NCBI GenBank assembly: GCA_022822305.1
Contig: JAJEBY010000003.1
Location: 434,001-498,000, forward strand
Source: Anaerolineae bacterium
GTDB lineage: Bacteria > Chloroflexota > Anaerolineae > Aggregatilineales > Phototrophicaceae
Direction: 5' to 3'
Length of the DNA stretch: 64,000 nucleotides
The translations under genes were made by a program, and so were the position numbers. The first letter of the stretch is position 1. The number at the start of each line of letters is the position of its first letter. The notes beneath the pieces are model-generated. The model saw only the letters and a list, made by a program, of their open reading frames with translations, was not told the DNA's origin and did no database searches. This document shows, piece by piece, positions 33,982 through 42,328 of this stretch.

Positions 33982-34890
33982 TCACACCGGCGTCAAATCC
34001 ACGCGCAGCGCCTGCAGCTGCGCCAGGCAGGCGCGGATGGTCTCGTCCGAAGCGCGCAGCAGGGGCGTACGCACGCCACCGACCGGCAATCCGCGATGTG
34101 CCAATATGCCTTTGACCACGGTCAGCCAGCCGCCGCTGGCAATGACATCGCTGGCGGCCGTGAGTTGTTTCTGGAGCGATTGCGCCTTGTCCAGATCGCC
34201 GGCGTGGAAAGCAGCATGAATGCCCACCAGGATTTCCGGAAAGTGATTGCTGTTGCCGGATACGCTGCAATCCAGCCCCAGCGCCAACCCGGCCAGGATC
34301 AGATTATCGGGCCCGATGGCGGTATTGAAGCGCCCGCCTTGCAGGTGATTGACCGCGCTCATGGTCAATAGATCCCCGCTGCTGTCTTTGAGGCCGACGC
34401 AATTTTCATAGCGTTGCGCCAGACGCGTCACCAAGGCCGCCGACAAGCTGTTGTTGCCGAATTTGGGCAGGTTATAGAGGTAGACGGGAAAGCTGGGGAC
34501 AGCATCGAGGATGGCAAGATAATGCGCTTCCAGCGCCGCTTCGCTGTGTTGGAAATACCAAGGCGTGATGACCGAAGCGGCGGTTGCGCCGATGTCACGC
34601 GCGTGACGGGTCAGCTCGAGCGTGTCGCGCGTGGTGATAGCGCCGGTGTGCACGATGACGGGCAGGCGTCCGGCCACCGCCTCGACTGTTGCCTCGGCGA
34701 TAATCTTGCGTTCCTCGAGGTCAAAGAGCGGGCCCTCACCGGTGCTGCCCAACGGGTAGATGCCGGCGACGCCCATCTCGATCAACCAGTCGACCAGGGG
34801 CTTGATCATGGCCGGGTTGATATCGCCGTCCGGCTTGAGCGGCGTGACGATGGGGCAGATGACGCCGCGCTTGATGGGTTGATGATGCAT
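33982..34890 (-). CDS. Dihydrodipicolinate synthase / N-acetylneuraminate lyase family protein
   Basis: A 302-residue TIM-barrel Schiff-base lyase. Catalytic Lys168 (GLKDSSGD) and Tyr139 (YLYNLP) are present, with the substrate loop L-G-S-T-G-E-G (47-53). The S-T-G-E rather than T-T-G-E loop and the position next to a sugar importer and a hydroxyacid dehydrogenase argue for a sugar-acid aldolase/dehydratase rather than lysine biosynthesis; this is inference. It diverges from the importer operon and lies just upstream of the dehydrogenase gene on the same strand (61-base gap). Confidence 0.88.
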   Translation of the reverse strand: MHHQPIKRGVICPIVTPLKPDGDINPAMIKPLVDWLIEMGVAGIYPLGSTGEGPLFDLEERKIIAEATVEAVAGRLPVIVHTGAITTRDTLELTRHARDIGATAASVITPWYFQHSEAALEAHYLAILDAVPSFPVYLYNLPKFGNNSLSAALVTRLAQRYENCVGLKDSSGDLLTMSAVNHLQGGRFNTAIGPDNLILAGLALGLDCSVSGNSNHFPEILVGIHAAFHAGDLDKAQSLQKQLTAASDVIASGGWLTVVKGILAHRGLPVGGVRTPLLRASDETIRACLAQLQALRVDLTPV

Positions 34891-35333
34891 AAGCTATTCT
34901 CGTCGTTGGCGGGAGACAATGGGCTGGTTTCCGCGTCGGCGCCACGGCCCCTCACCATAAATGAGTTGAGTTACTATAACCGCTGCGCGCGCGCAAGACA
35001 ATCGCGCCTTCAACGATAGAGCGCCCTCCCCCGATTGCCGGCGACCAGTCTGCAATCGACCGCAATTGACACCGTATTCGTGACAATCGGATTTTTTGGT
35101 ATTTCCGTCAACTGCGTTGTACTGGAAGGCTGCACTTTTGACGCTCCGCGAATGCGCCTTGCGCAATGGCTTCAAGTGTCCGGTTGTCGATTGAACACGA
35201 CGCGCGCTGTCGACAGCGTGAGAGTTGCGGCGCCCTTCATAACTTCTGGATGCGAGGAGAGGTTGCCTATTGATATTGGCATCACGACAAGACCTTGAGA
35301 TGTGTACCTACCTATAGAAACGGAGTAAATGAG
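34891..35333. other. Divergent regulatory region of the sugar importer operon
   Basis: 443 bases between the DapA-family gene (minus) and the binding-protein gene (plus). It carries a 14-base perfect palindrome at 35205-35218 and a TTGACA at 35064-35069 with no convincing -10 at the right distance; TATAGA near 35314 may serve the importer. GGAG at 35322-35325 is the SD for the ATG at 35334. No gene seen. Confidence 0.5.
35205..35218. promoter_or_regulatory. Candidate LacI-type operator
   Basis: CGCTGTCGACAGCG is a perfect even palindrome with a central C-G step, the form bound by LacI/GalR-family regulators. It sits 116 bases before the sugar-binding-protein gene. No LacI-family gene is in the window. 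Confidence 0.45.
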
Positions 35334-36632
35334 ATGCTAAAGAAATACGCAGTACTTGCATTGGTCTTGCTTCTGTGCGTCACGCTGTTCGGCGGAGGCG
35401 CCCTGGCGCAGGAACCGATTACGCTGCAGTTCTATTATCCGGTCGGCGTGGCGGGACCGCTGGCGCAAGCGATTGACGGCTACGTTGCCGAATTCAATGC
35501 GCTGAATGAGGACATCCAGGTAGAGCCGATTTTCACCGGCGGTTACTCTGAAAACATGGCTCGCGCGACCGCCGCGATTCTGTCCGGCCAACCGCCTGAT
35601 GTCGCCATTCTCTTGGGTATCGACATCTACACGCTGATCCAATTGGAAGGCATCATCCCGCTGGATGATTACATCGCTTCCGAGGAAGGCTTGGACATTG
35701 ACGATTTCTTTGAAGCCTTCATGGCCAACAATATCGCCGACGACCAAGTCTGGAGCATTCCCTGGCAGCGTTCCACCCCGATCCTGTATTACAACAAAGA
35801 TGCCTTCGCCGAAGTTGGTCTCGACCCGGACACACCGCCCGCAAACTGGGACGAATTGGTGGAATTCGGCAAACAACTGGTCGTGCAAGATGGCGATAAC
35901 GTGACGCGTTGGGGTGTTGAAGTGCCGACATCGTTCTGGATATTTGCCAACTTCGCCATTCAGGCGGGGCGTCACATCGGCTCGCTTGGAGACGATCCCT
36001 GCGGAGTGTATCTGGACACTCCCGAAGCGATAGAAGCGCTGGCGTTCCTGCGCAGGCTGCAAGAAGAGGGCGTCATGCCGGACGGCGCTGTCGCCTGGGG
36101 TACCGCGCCAGCCGACTTTATCGCCGGGGCTTCAGCGATGATCTATCACTCCACCGGCAGCCTCAGCACGCTCTTGGCCAACTCACCCTTTGAAGTAGGC
36201 ACAGCCTTCATGCCCGCCGGCGAGGCCGGCTACGGCGCCAACGTGGGTGGCGGCAACTACTACATCATGAAAGACATCGACAAGGAACGCCAGGATGCCG
36301 CCTGGGAATTCATTCGCTGGATGGTGCGCCCGGAACAAATCGGACAGTGGGGCATCGACAGCGGCTACGTCGCGCCGCGCGCAGCAGCCTGGGAGGTTGA
36401 TCCTCTCATGAGCTACGCCGAAGACGTACCGCAAGCGTCCACCGCCCGCTTCCAGCTTGAGTATGCCGTCAAGGAGTTCCCGGCGACATACGGTGGCCAG
36501 GAAATCCAGGTCATAACCACGCAAGCGATTGAAGCGGTCAATACCGGTGAATTGTCGCCCGAAGACGCGCTGGCAGTGGCCCAAGAGCGGGCCAACGATG
36601 TGCTGACGCAGAACGGCTGTGAACTGGAATAG
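35334..36632 (+). CDS. Sugar ABC transporter substrate-binding protein (family 1)
   Basis: 432 residues from the ATG at 35334, set by GGAG 8 bases upstream and by the signal peptide (MLKKYAVLALVLLLCVTLF...GALA-Q). The mature protein has the bacterial solute-binding type 1 pattern: V-A-I-L-L-G-I-D, W-S-I-P-W-Q-R-S-T-P-I-L-Y-Y-N-K-D-A-F, P-P-A-N-W-D-E-L-V, A-M-I-Y-H-S-T-G. It should capture an oligosaccharide, sugar or glycerol-phosphate-like ligand outside the membrane. N-D-A-L-S-type C-terminus with 'ALAVAQERANDVL' is typical of CUT1 proteins. Two permease genes follow directly. Confidence 0.93.
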   Translation: MLKKYAVLALVLLLCVTLFGGGALAQEPITLQFYYPVGVAGPLAQAIDGYVAEFNALNEDIQVEPIFTGGYSENMARATAAILSGQPPDVAILLGIDIYTLIQLEGIIPLDDYIASEEGLDIDDFFEAFMANNIADDQVWSIPWQRSTPILYYNKDAFAEVGLDPDTPPANWDELVEFGKQLVVQDGDNVTRWGVEVPTSFWIFANFAIQAGRHIGSLGDDPCGVYLDTPEAIEALAFLRRLQEEGVMPDGAVAWGTAPADFIAGASAMIYHSTGSLSTLLANSPFEVGTAFMPAGEAGYGANVGGGNYYIMKDIDKERQDAAWEFIRWMVRPEQIGQWGIDSGYVAPRAAAWEVDPLMSYAEDVPQASTARFQLEYAVKEFPATYGGQEIQVITTQAIEAVNTGELSPEDALAVAQERANDVLTQNGCELE

Positions 36633-36638
36633 CAACCG

Positions 36639-37592
36639 TTGAAGCCTTTGCTCAATCAGCGTGAACTCGAAAAACGTAAAGGCCTGGGGAGCGGGCGCAA
36701 GGCTCGCTTCTCCGGCTTTTCCTTGTCACTCGGTGGCAGCGGCGCCGTCGCATACTTGTTCCTGCTGCCATCGCTGATCTTCTTGACGGTCTTCACGCTC
36801 TGGCCCATCGTCTCCGCCATCTTGACCAGCTTCCACGCGCGCCGCGGACGCAACCAAGTCTTCGTCGGGCTTCAGAATTACGAGCGCGTATTCTCCGATC
36901 CGCTCAGCCAGCAGGTCATTAAAAACACGGCGGCCTATGTCACAGCGGGCCTGATCCTGTCTGTGATCGGCGGGCTTCTTTTGGCAATCCTGATGAACCA
37001 GGGTTTGCGAAATATTGGTTTCTTCCGCTTCCCGTTTCTGGCGACCATCGGCTTGCCCATGGTCAGCGTCGCCTCGATCTGGCTATTCTTGTACAGTCCG
37101 CGCGTCGGTCTATTCAATGAGCTGCTTGGCAGCGTTGGACTGCCGCGCTCAAATTGGCTGAGCAATCCTGATCTGGCGCTTTCGGGTTTATTCGTGGTCT
37201 ATATCTGGAAGCAAATCGGGTATTTTGCGCTCTTTTATTTGGCGGCGCTGCAATCCCTGCCCGGCGATGTACTGGAAGCGGCAACATTGGATGGTGTTAC
37301 GTTTTGGCAGAAGCTGCGTCACATAATCTGGCCACTGGTCTCGCCAACAACCTACTTCGTTTCGACGATTGCGGTCTTGAATTCCCTGCAACAGGTCGAT
37401 CATGTCTTCGTGTTGACGCAGGGCGGCCCCAACAACGCCAGCAATTTGGCGCTATATTACGTGTATGAGCAAGGATTCAAGTGGTTCAATACGGGGGTTG
37501 CCGCCGCCATGACGGTGGTCTTGCTGGCGGTGCTGCTGACCATGGCGATGCTTCAGTTTGTCTTCTTGGAGCGCCGTGTCCACTACAATTAA
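36639..37592 (+). CDS. Sugar ABC transporter permease, MalF/UgpA-like
   Basis: About 317 residues with six membrane segments; the coupling EAA motif is E-A-A-T-L-D-G-V-T-F-W-Q-K-L-R-H-I-I-W-P. The start is uncertain: TTG at 36639 (6 bases after the binding-protein stop) or the next TTG at 36648; no ATG fits. The N-terminus is basic and cytoplasmic. It pairs with the next gene to form the channel. The shared ATPase (MsmK/UgpC type) is not encoded here, as is common for CUT1 systems. Confidence 0.92.
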   Translation: MKPLLNQRELEKRKGLGSGRKARFSGFSLSLGGSGAVAYLFLLPSLIFLTVFTLWPIVSAILTSFHARRGRNQVFVGLQNYERVFSDPLSQQVIKNTAAYVTAGLILSVIGGLLLAILMNQGLRNIGFFRFPFLATIGLPMVSVASIWLFLYSPRVGLFNELLGSVGLPRSNWLSNPDLALSGLFVVYIWKQIGYFALFYLAALQSLPGDVLEAATLDGVTFWQKLRHIIWPLVSPTTYFVSTIAVLNSLQQVDHVFVLTQGGPNNASNLALYYVYEQGFKWFNTGVAAAMTVVLLAVLLTMAMLQFVFLERRVHYN

Positions 37593-37617
37593 CCAGCGCC
37601 GTGAGATTGGTTTTGCC

Positions 37618-38451
37618 ATGAATAGTCAAAAGCGCAGATGGCGACAGATACTTCCCATTTTGTCCCTGGCTGTCTTCGGGCTGATATGGCTGGTGCCGCT
37701 GTTTTGGACGCTGGCCGCGGCCTTCGTGCCAACCACCGAGCTCTTGAACGGGTCGCCGCTGGTGTGGCTGCAGAGTCTGCATTTTGGCGCGTTTGAAGAA
37801 GCTTGGTCGGCCGCGCCTTTTCCGCGCTTCTATCTGAATACGGTCATCTGGGTATTCGGGCTGCTCGCCATCCAGCTTGTCACGATCTCGTTGGCGGGCT
37901 TCGCCCTGGCGCGCCTGGACTTCCGCGGCAAAGACCAGATTTTTTTCCTCTTCCTGACACAACTGATGGTGCCGGCGACGGTGCTCATCCTGCCCAATTA
38001 TCAGACATTGGTCTCGCTGGGCTGGCTGGATTCGTACCAGGGCATGATGGCGCCCTACATCGCCTCCGCCTTCGGCGCCTTCCTCATGCGGCAGGCGTTC
38101 AAGCAAGTGCCGAAGGAACTGGAAGAAGCGGCCCGCAGCGATGGCGCCAGCTGGTTGCAAGTCTTGTGGCATGTCTTCCTGCCGGTGACGCGCGCGCCCT
38201 TGATCGCCTTCAGCATCGTATCCATCACCTATCACTGGAACGAATTCCTGTGGCCCTTGCTCATCACCAGCAGCGTCGAAACCCGACCGCTAACGGTGGG
38301 GCTGGCGTTGCTCGTGCAGTCGTCGGAGATCGGCGCGCAGTGGGATCAACTGTCGGCGGGCACCTTGATCGTGGCGGCGCCGGTGCTGATTCTGATCGCG
38401 CTGGTGCAGAAGCAGTTTACTAATAGTTTCCTGAGTTCAGGGATTAAGTAG
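37618..38451 (+). CDS. Sugar ABC transporter permease, MalG/UgpE-like
   Basis: 277 residues from the ATG at 37618; upstream in-frame codons to 37558 overlap the previous gene and are not needed. Six membrane segments; EAA motif E-E-A-A-R-S-D-G-A-S-W-L-Q-V-L-W-H-V-F-L-P; closing F-L-S-S-G-I-K is like MalG/UgpE ends. Last gene of the importer operon. Downstream is a base-composition change into a low-GC gene on the other strand. Confidence 0.93.
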   Translation: MNSQKRRWRQILPILSLAVFGLIWLVPLFWTLAAAFVPTTELLNGSPLVWLQSLHFGAFEEAWSAAPFPRFYLNTVIWVFGLLAIQLVTISLAGFALARLDFRGKDQIFFLFLTQLMVPATVLILPNYQTLVSLGWLDSYQGMMAPYIASAFGAFLMRQAFKQVPKELEEAARSDGASWLQVLWHVFLPVTRAPLIAFSIVSITYHWNEFLWPLLITSSVETRPLTVGLALLVQSSEIGAQWDQLSAGTLIVAAPVLILIALVQKQFTNSFLSSGIK

Positions 38452-38528
38452 GGCGAGTCGCTGGCATCTGTGTCGGGATTGTGGCGCAGGTGTTGAATCA
38501 TTTGCCGGGTTGAGAGCTATACCGGAAA

Positions 38529-39116
38529 TCAAATGCTTGTTCCTTCCCGCACAAACTTGTCGAAGTCATCAAACACCTGAAGCATAGTTTCACATCTCTT
38601 TTCAGCTACAGCCCTTTTCTTGTCGTCTGAATACACGTCAATTATGAATTCATCCATTCCCTCAAAGAACTCTCGGATCAAAGTGGGAATGGACAAGAAA
38701 ATGACGTGTTCCCCGTCAGACACTGCCCCCTTTATTGGTGGATAATTCTTTGCGTAGTAATAAATGCTAGGTGCCTTACCTTCTTTTACTCCGACGGATT
38801 GTGTGCCGTGTGTATGTAACAGACCGTTTCTAGCTTCCCAAATGTATTCGCTATTGCAGACTGGATGCAAAAATCTCAAGTACTTGTCAACCCATAGTTT
38901 GAAGTGTTTTTTCTGCTCCTTTGCCAAGCTTCTAGGAGAAGACCGGTCTGGTATTGTCAGATACGCCATCGTGTCAATTCCACTATAGATCAGTTTCAAC
39001 AGTGAACCACCATGTTTCTGATCCATACATACATTTATGCCGCCTTTGATATCTTTGATAACATTGTGAATATCCGTAAGTTCAACTAAACCTGTTTTGT
39101 TGAGATTATCAGTCAT
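38529..39116 (-). CDS. Low-GC gene of unknown function with a HEPN-like R-x4-H motif
   Basis: A 195-residue soluble protein. The G+C content is clearly below that of all neighbours and codon use is AT-leaning, which suggests recent transfer. Helical throughout, with Y-S-G-I-D-T-M-A-Y-L (~44-53), F-K-L-W-V-D-K-Y-L and A-R-N-G-L-L-H-T-H-G (~95-104). R-N-G-L-L-H fits the R-x4-6-H catalytic motif of HEPN ribonucleases, but other HEPN features cannot be checked here. I know similar hypothetical proteins carrying 'GLLHT' but no assigned function. AGGAG lies 12 bases before the ATG. No MNT-type antitoxin partner is next to it. Confidence 0.65.
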   Translation of the reverse strand: MTDNLNKTGLVELTDIHNVIKDIKGGINVCMDQKHGGSLLKLIYSGIDTMAYLTIPDRSSPRSLAKEQKKHFKLWVDKYLRFLHPVCNSEYIWEARNGLLHTHGTQSVGVKEGKAPSIYYYAKNYPPIKGAVSDGEHVIFLSIPTLIREFFEGMDEFIIDVYSDDKKRAVAEKRCETMLQVFDDFDKFVREGTSI

Positions 39117-39566
39117 TTTACTAAATCACTCCTGATTTCATCTGGCAACCGATCAAACCCTGACTCTTGCACACCTGCATTCTGTACTCATACTAGTCAC
39201 AACAAGCCCTTTCGCATATAGCCCAGTTTCTTATTCTGCCTGCGCAGACCGCGAAACACCCAGATTCCCCTTTTGCGCCCTTCGTGTCTTTGCGCTCTTT
39301 GTGGTCAACCCCGTCAGCAACACCTTGGCAAATGAAAAAACTCTGCGCCCTCTTCACCCTCGGTACACCCGGTGGCAAAAGAAAATACTCATACGTGAAT
39401 ATATAGTCGACCTGCCCCGCCCCACCCACGCTACCCTGACCCACAGACCGCCGACGTAACAACCGCATATCACGCGCCCCACCAGACAAACGGCCAAATG
39501 ACTACAATACGCTTCCACTTGCGCTACAATATCCCCATCACCGTCCATCCACAAAAGGAGCCTCCC
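39117..39566. other. Intergenic region with a degenerate dispersed repeat
   Basis: 450 bases between the low-GC gene and ilvD. Around 39270-39306 lies a CCTTCGTGTCTTTGCGCTC-type stretch; on the minus strand it reads as a charged K/E/R/D/T peptide fragment. This type of sequence recurs in intergenic DNA of many uncultured bacteria and is probably repeat debris. TACAAT at 39502-39507 and 39525-39530 are possible -10 boxes for ilvD. Confidence 0.5.
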
Positions 39567-41258
39567 ATGTCCACCACCAACGGCGTCCGCGCCAAGCCCA
39601 ACCAGCGCAGCCGCACCCTCGTCGCCGGCGCCGAGCGCGCGGGCGCCCGCGCCATGCTCAAAGCCGTCGGCTACAGCGATGACGACCTGGCCAAGCCCCT
39701 CATCGGCGTCGCCAATACCTGGACCGAAATCGGCCCTTGCAACTTCCACCTGCGCAAGCTGGCGGTCGATGTCAAGCGCGGGATACGCGCGGCCGGCGGC
39801 ACGCCCTTCGAATTCAACACGGTCAGCATTTCGGACGGCATCACCATGGGCACGGAGGGCATGAAAGGCTCGTTGATCAGCCGCGAAGTCATCGCCGACA
39901 GCATCGAGTTGGTGGCGATGTCCAATATGCTCGATGGCGTGGTGGCGCTATCCGCCTGTGACAAGACCATCCCCGGCACGATCATGGCGCTTATCCGCCT
40001 CAACTTGCCCTCGCTGATGCTCTATGGCGGCACCATCTACCCCGGCGTGCACAATGGCCGTGATATCGATCTGGTAAACGTCTTCGAGGCGCTGGGCCAA
40101 TTCCAGGCCGGGGAAATCAGCTACGAGGAGTTGATGGCTGTGGAGAATGTCGCCTGCCCCGGTCCGGGCGCCTGCGGCGGGCAATTCACCGCCAACACCA
40201 TGGCCATGATCAGCGAGATCATCGGCATCTGTCCCATGGGCATGGGCGATGTGCCGGCTGAAGACCCGGAGAAGGGGGACGTCTCCTACCAAGCCGGAAA
40301 GCTGATGCTGCAGATTCTCGAAAACGACATCCGCCCATCCGATCTGGTGACGCGCGCGTCGCTGGAAAACGCGCTGGCCGCTTCCGCCGCCACCGCCGGC
40401 AGCACCAACAGCATCTTGCACTGCCTGGCTTTCGCGCGGGAAGCGGGGGTCGAATTCACGCTGGATGACATCGAAAATATCAGCCGCCGCACGCCCATCA
40501 TCGGCGATCTGCGGCCGACGGGAAATTATGTCGCGCTCGATCTTTATCGCGCTGGCGGCGTGCCCATCCTGGTCAACCGGCTGATTGAAGGCGGCTATGT
40601 GAGCGGCGATACGCCCACGGTCACGGGACAGACGCTGGCGGGGGCTTGCGCCGATGCGGTCGAAAGCGAAGGCCAGCAGGTAGTGCGCGCGCTCGATAAT
40701 CCCATCAGCAGCAGTGGTGGTCTGGTCGTGCTCAAAGGCAACCTGGCCCCCGATGGCGCAGTGGTCAAGCTCAAGGATACGCCGCCTCCGTTGACCGGAC
40801 CGGCGCGCGTTTTCGATACCGAAGAGGACGCCTTTGAAGCGGTCTCCAATCGACAGATCGTGGAAGGCGATGTTGTGATCATCCGCTACGAGGGCCCGGT
40901 CGGCGGACCCGGCATGCGCGAGATGCTGCAGATCACGGCAGCGCTCTACGGTCAGGGGCTGGGCGGCAACGTCGGCTTGATCACCGATGGGCGCTTCAGC
41001 GGCGGCACGCGCGGTCTAATGATCGGGCATTGCGCCCCGGAAGCGGCGGTCGGCGGTCCCATTGCCCTGCTGCAAGAGGGCGACATGATCACGATTGATG
41101 TCGCGCGGCGTCTGATTGAAGTCGACTTGAGCGAGGCGGAGCTGGCGGCGCGGCGGGCACAATGGCAGGCGCCGACCCCGAATTACGCCAAGGGCGTGAT
41201 GGCCAAGTACGCGCGTCAAGTGTCGCAAGCGGACGACGGCGCTGTGACCGGGGCGTAG
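39567..41258 (+). CDS. ilvD: Dihydroxy-acid dehydratase
   Basis: 563 residues from the ATG at 39567, with a strong AAAGGAG upstream. It dehydrates 2,3-dihydroxy-isovalerate and -methylvalerate to the 2-oxoacids in valine/isoleucine synthesis. IlvD/Edd iron-sulfur cysteines are in [15 protein letters not shown] and [22 protein letters not shown] and H-C-A-P-E-A close the active site. Length and motifs match IlvD rather than the shorter sugar-acid dehydratases. No other ilv gene is nearby. It is flanked by two atypical gene groups but is itself normal in composition. Confidence 0.94.
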   Translation: MSTTNGVRAKPNQRSRTLVAGAERAGARAMLKAVGYSDDDLAKPLIGVANTWTEIGPCNFHLRKLAVDVKRGIRAAGGTPFEFNTVSISDGITMGTEGMKGSLISREVIADSIELVAMSNMLDGVVALSACDKTIPGTIMALIRLNLPSLMLYGGTIYPGVHNGRDIDLVNVFEALGQFQAGEISYEELMAVENVACPGPGACGGQFTANTMAMISEIIGICPMGMGDVPAEDPEKGDVSYQAGKLMLQILENDIRPSDLVTRASLENALAASAATAGSTNSILHCLAFAREAGVEFTLDDIENISRRTPIIGDLRPTGNYVALDLYRAGGVPILVNRLIEGGYVSGDTPTVTGQTLAGACADAVESEGQQVVRALDNPISSSGGLVVLKGNLAPDGAVVKLKDTPPPLTGPARVFDTEEDAFEAVSNRQIVEGDVVIIRYEGPVGGPGMREMLQITAALYGQGLGGNVGLITDGRFSGGTRGLMIGHCAPEAAVGGPIALLQEGDMITIDVARRLIEVDLSEAELAARRAQWQAPTPNYAKGVMAKYARQVSQADDGAVTGA

Positions 41259-41330
41259 GTTGGTTGCGAGTTGAGATTGAAGTTGGGGAGCGAGTCTACT
41301 CGGTGGGCTCGCTCTTGCCGAATGCTGACG

Positions 41331-41699
41331 TCAGGCCGGTTCTGTCTCAGTCGCGTTCATTACGTGGAGCGCAAGCTGTACCGACCACCACAGGCCGCCG
41401 GCTTCGAGGATTGCTTCACTAGCCTTCAGGGCTAGCGCTCGGTCGGCGTGGGACAGGCAAAACAAATAGGCCGCGATACTCTCGTCATATAGTTCAACGT
41501 CGCTCTTGGTCAGCACTTGGCCTATGCGTTTGGCAACCAACTTGCAGGCATCGGGCTGTTCGTTCAACGTTGAACAAAGAACTTCAATCGTCTCGTCGCT
41601 TGCGAAAGCCCGCCGCAGCGAATTGAAGCCGCTAAGCACGGAAAACTGGACTATGAACTCCATACTCTCTATGGTCTCGAAATCTCTAGCGAGCAACAT
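41331..41699 (-). CDS. Small helical protein, overlapping partner of the papain-fold gene
   Basis: About 122 residues from the ATG at 41699 (GTG at 41726 is the alternative). All-helical, acidic, with two HEAT-like hairpins (F-I-V-Q-F-S-V-L-S-G-F-N-S-L-R-R-A-F, A-L-A-L-K-A-S-E-A-I-L-E-A-G-G). No signal or membrane segment. Its start lies within the 3' end of the upstream gene (14-base overlap), implying coupled translation. Small helical proteins coupled to a papain-like enzyme can be immunity or inhibitor proteins; that is only a possibility. Not recognised. Confidence 0.55.
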   Translation of the reverse strand: MLLARDFETIESMEFIVQFSVLSGFNSLRRAFASDETIEVLCSTLNEQPDACKLVAKRIGQVLTKSDVELYDESIAAYLFCLSHADRALALKASEAILEAGGLWWSVQLALHVMNATETEPA

Positions 41700-42264
41700 G
41701 TGGCGTCTTCTCACTCCAGAATTCACTGACTATCCCGAACCTTGCAGGTACTACGCCCATTGGATGGAGGATTTCCGCATCTTTGCCCCATTTACTCAGA
41801 ACGGTTACGCCGGTCACTTCGCCTTCAGATCGCTCTACATCGGTGACTAGACCCACATGCGTCAAAGCACGTTCATAGGCATAGGTCACAATATCGCCAG
41901 TTTCCAACCGTTGAAACGTTATTTCAGTATAGCCATCTTGTCTAAAGATGTCATCCAATTCCTCAATCTCTATCCAAGCTCGGCGATTGGCGAATATCAT
42001 GCCGACGCAATTGTAGAAATACGGCGAAACTGACCTTACACGCTTAATCCTCTTTTGTTTGCGTGCCAATTCCGCCAGAAGGCTATCCGTGCGCTGGCGA
42101 ACGAATGCCTCTGTCTGATACACGGAATGATAAGAGACCTCACTCCATTGCAGTTGCGGAATTTCCCAACCGGATCTGGCGTAAACGGGCTTTCGAGGAT
42201 CGACGTCGAACGGCAGCAGAGTCACGAATCCAACTGTTTCCAAAGCAGCAAATTCCACGATCAC
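41686..42264 (-). CDS. Papain-fold (NlpC/P60-like or CHAP-like) cysteine peptidase-like protein
   Basis: About 192 residues from the GTG at 42264, chosen because TATTAT ends 5 bases before it; a TTG at 42285 is the alternative. The core has a candidate catalytic Cys in FYNCVGMIFANRRAW, and ~60 residues on a G-D-I-V-T-Y-A-Y-E...L-T-H-V-G-L-V-T-D strand pair with the candidate His, then V-L-S-K-W-G-K-D-A-E-I-L-H-P, the usual third element of such amidases. No signal peptide is evident, so secretion by Sec is doubtful. Lower GC than ilvD and the CoA-transferase on either side. Confidence 0.6.
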   Translation of the reverse strand: MIVEFAALETVGFVTLLPFDVDPRKPVYARSGWEIPQLQWSEVSYHSVYQTEAFVRQRTDSLLAELARKQKRIKRVRSVSPYFYNCVGMIFANRRAWIEIEELDDIFRQDGYTEITFQRLETGDIVTYAYERALTHVGLVTDVERSEGEVTGVTVLSKWGKDAEILHPMGVVPARFGIVSEFWSEKTPHVAR

Positions 42265-42328
42265 GGAACATAATAGCAGTGTCAACCTCTTTTTGCCACG
42301 CCACCGCCACCCGCGCTAAACTCGCCGC
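42265..42328. promoter_or_regulatory. Overlapping divergent promoters of the papain-fold and CoA-transferase genes
   Basis: Plus strand: TTGCCA (42293-42298), 18-base spacer, TAAACT (42317-42322), 6 bases to the ATG at 42329. Minus strand: the same hexamer read as TGGCAA, 17-base spacer, TATTAT (42275-42270), 5 bases to the GTG at 42264. Both genes would give leaderless mRNAs and would share one -35 site. The minus-strand -35 is a weak match. Confidence 0.4.

Noticed and set aside
38529-39116. HEPN/MNT toxin-antitoxin module
   Set aside because: No MNT-type nucleotidyltransferase lies next to the HEPN-like gene; only the R-x4-H motif supports it.
39193-39489. 98-codon minus-strand frame in the ilvD upstream region
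   Set aside because: Runs through degenerate repeat DNA (D-H-K-E-R-K type) and lacks an SD or conserved features.
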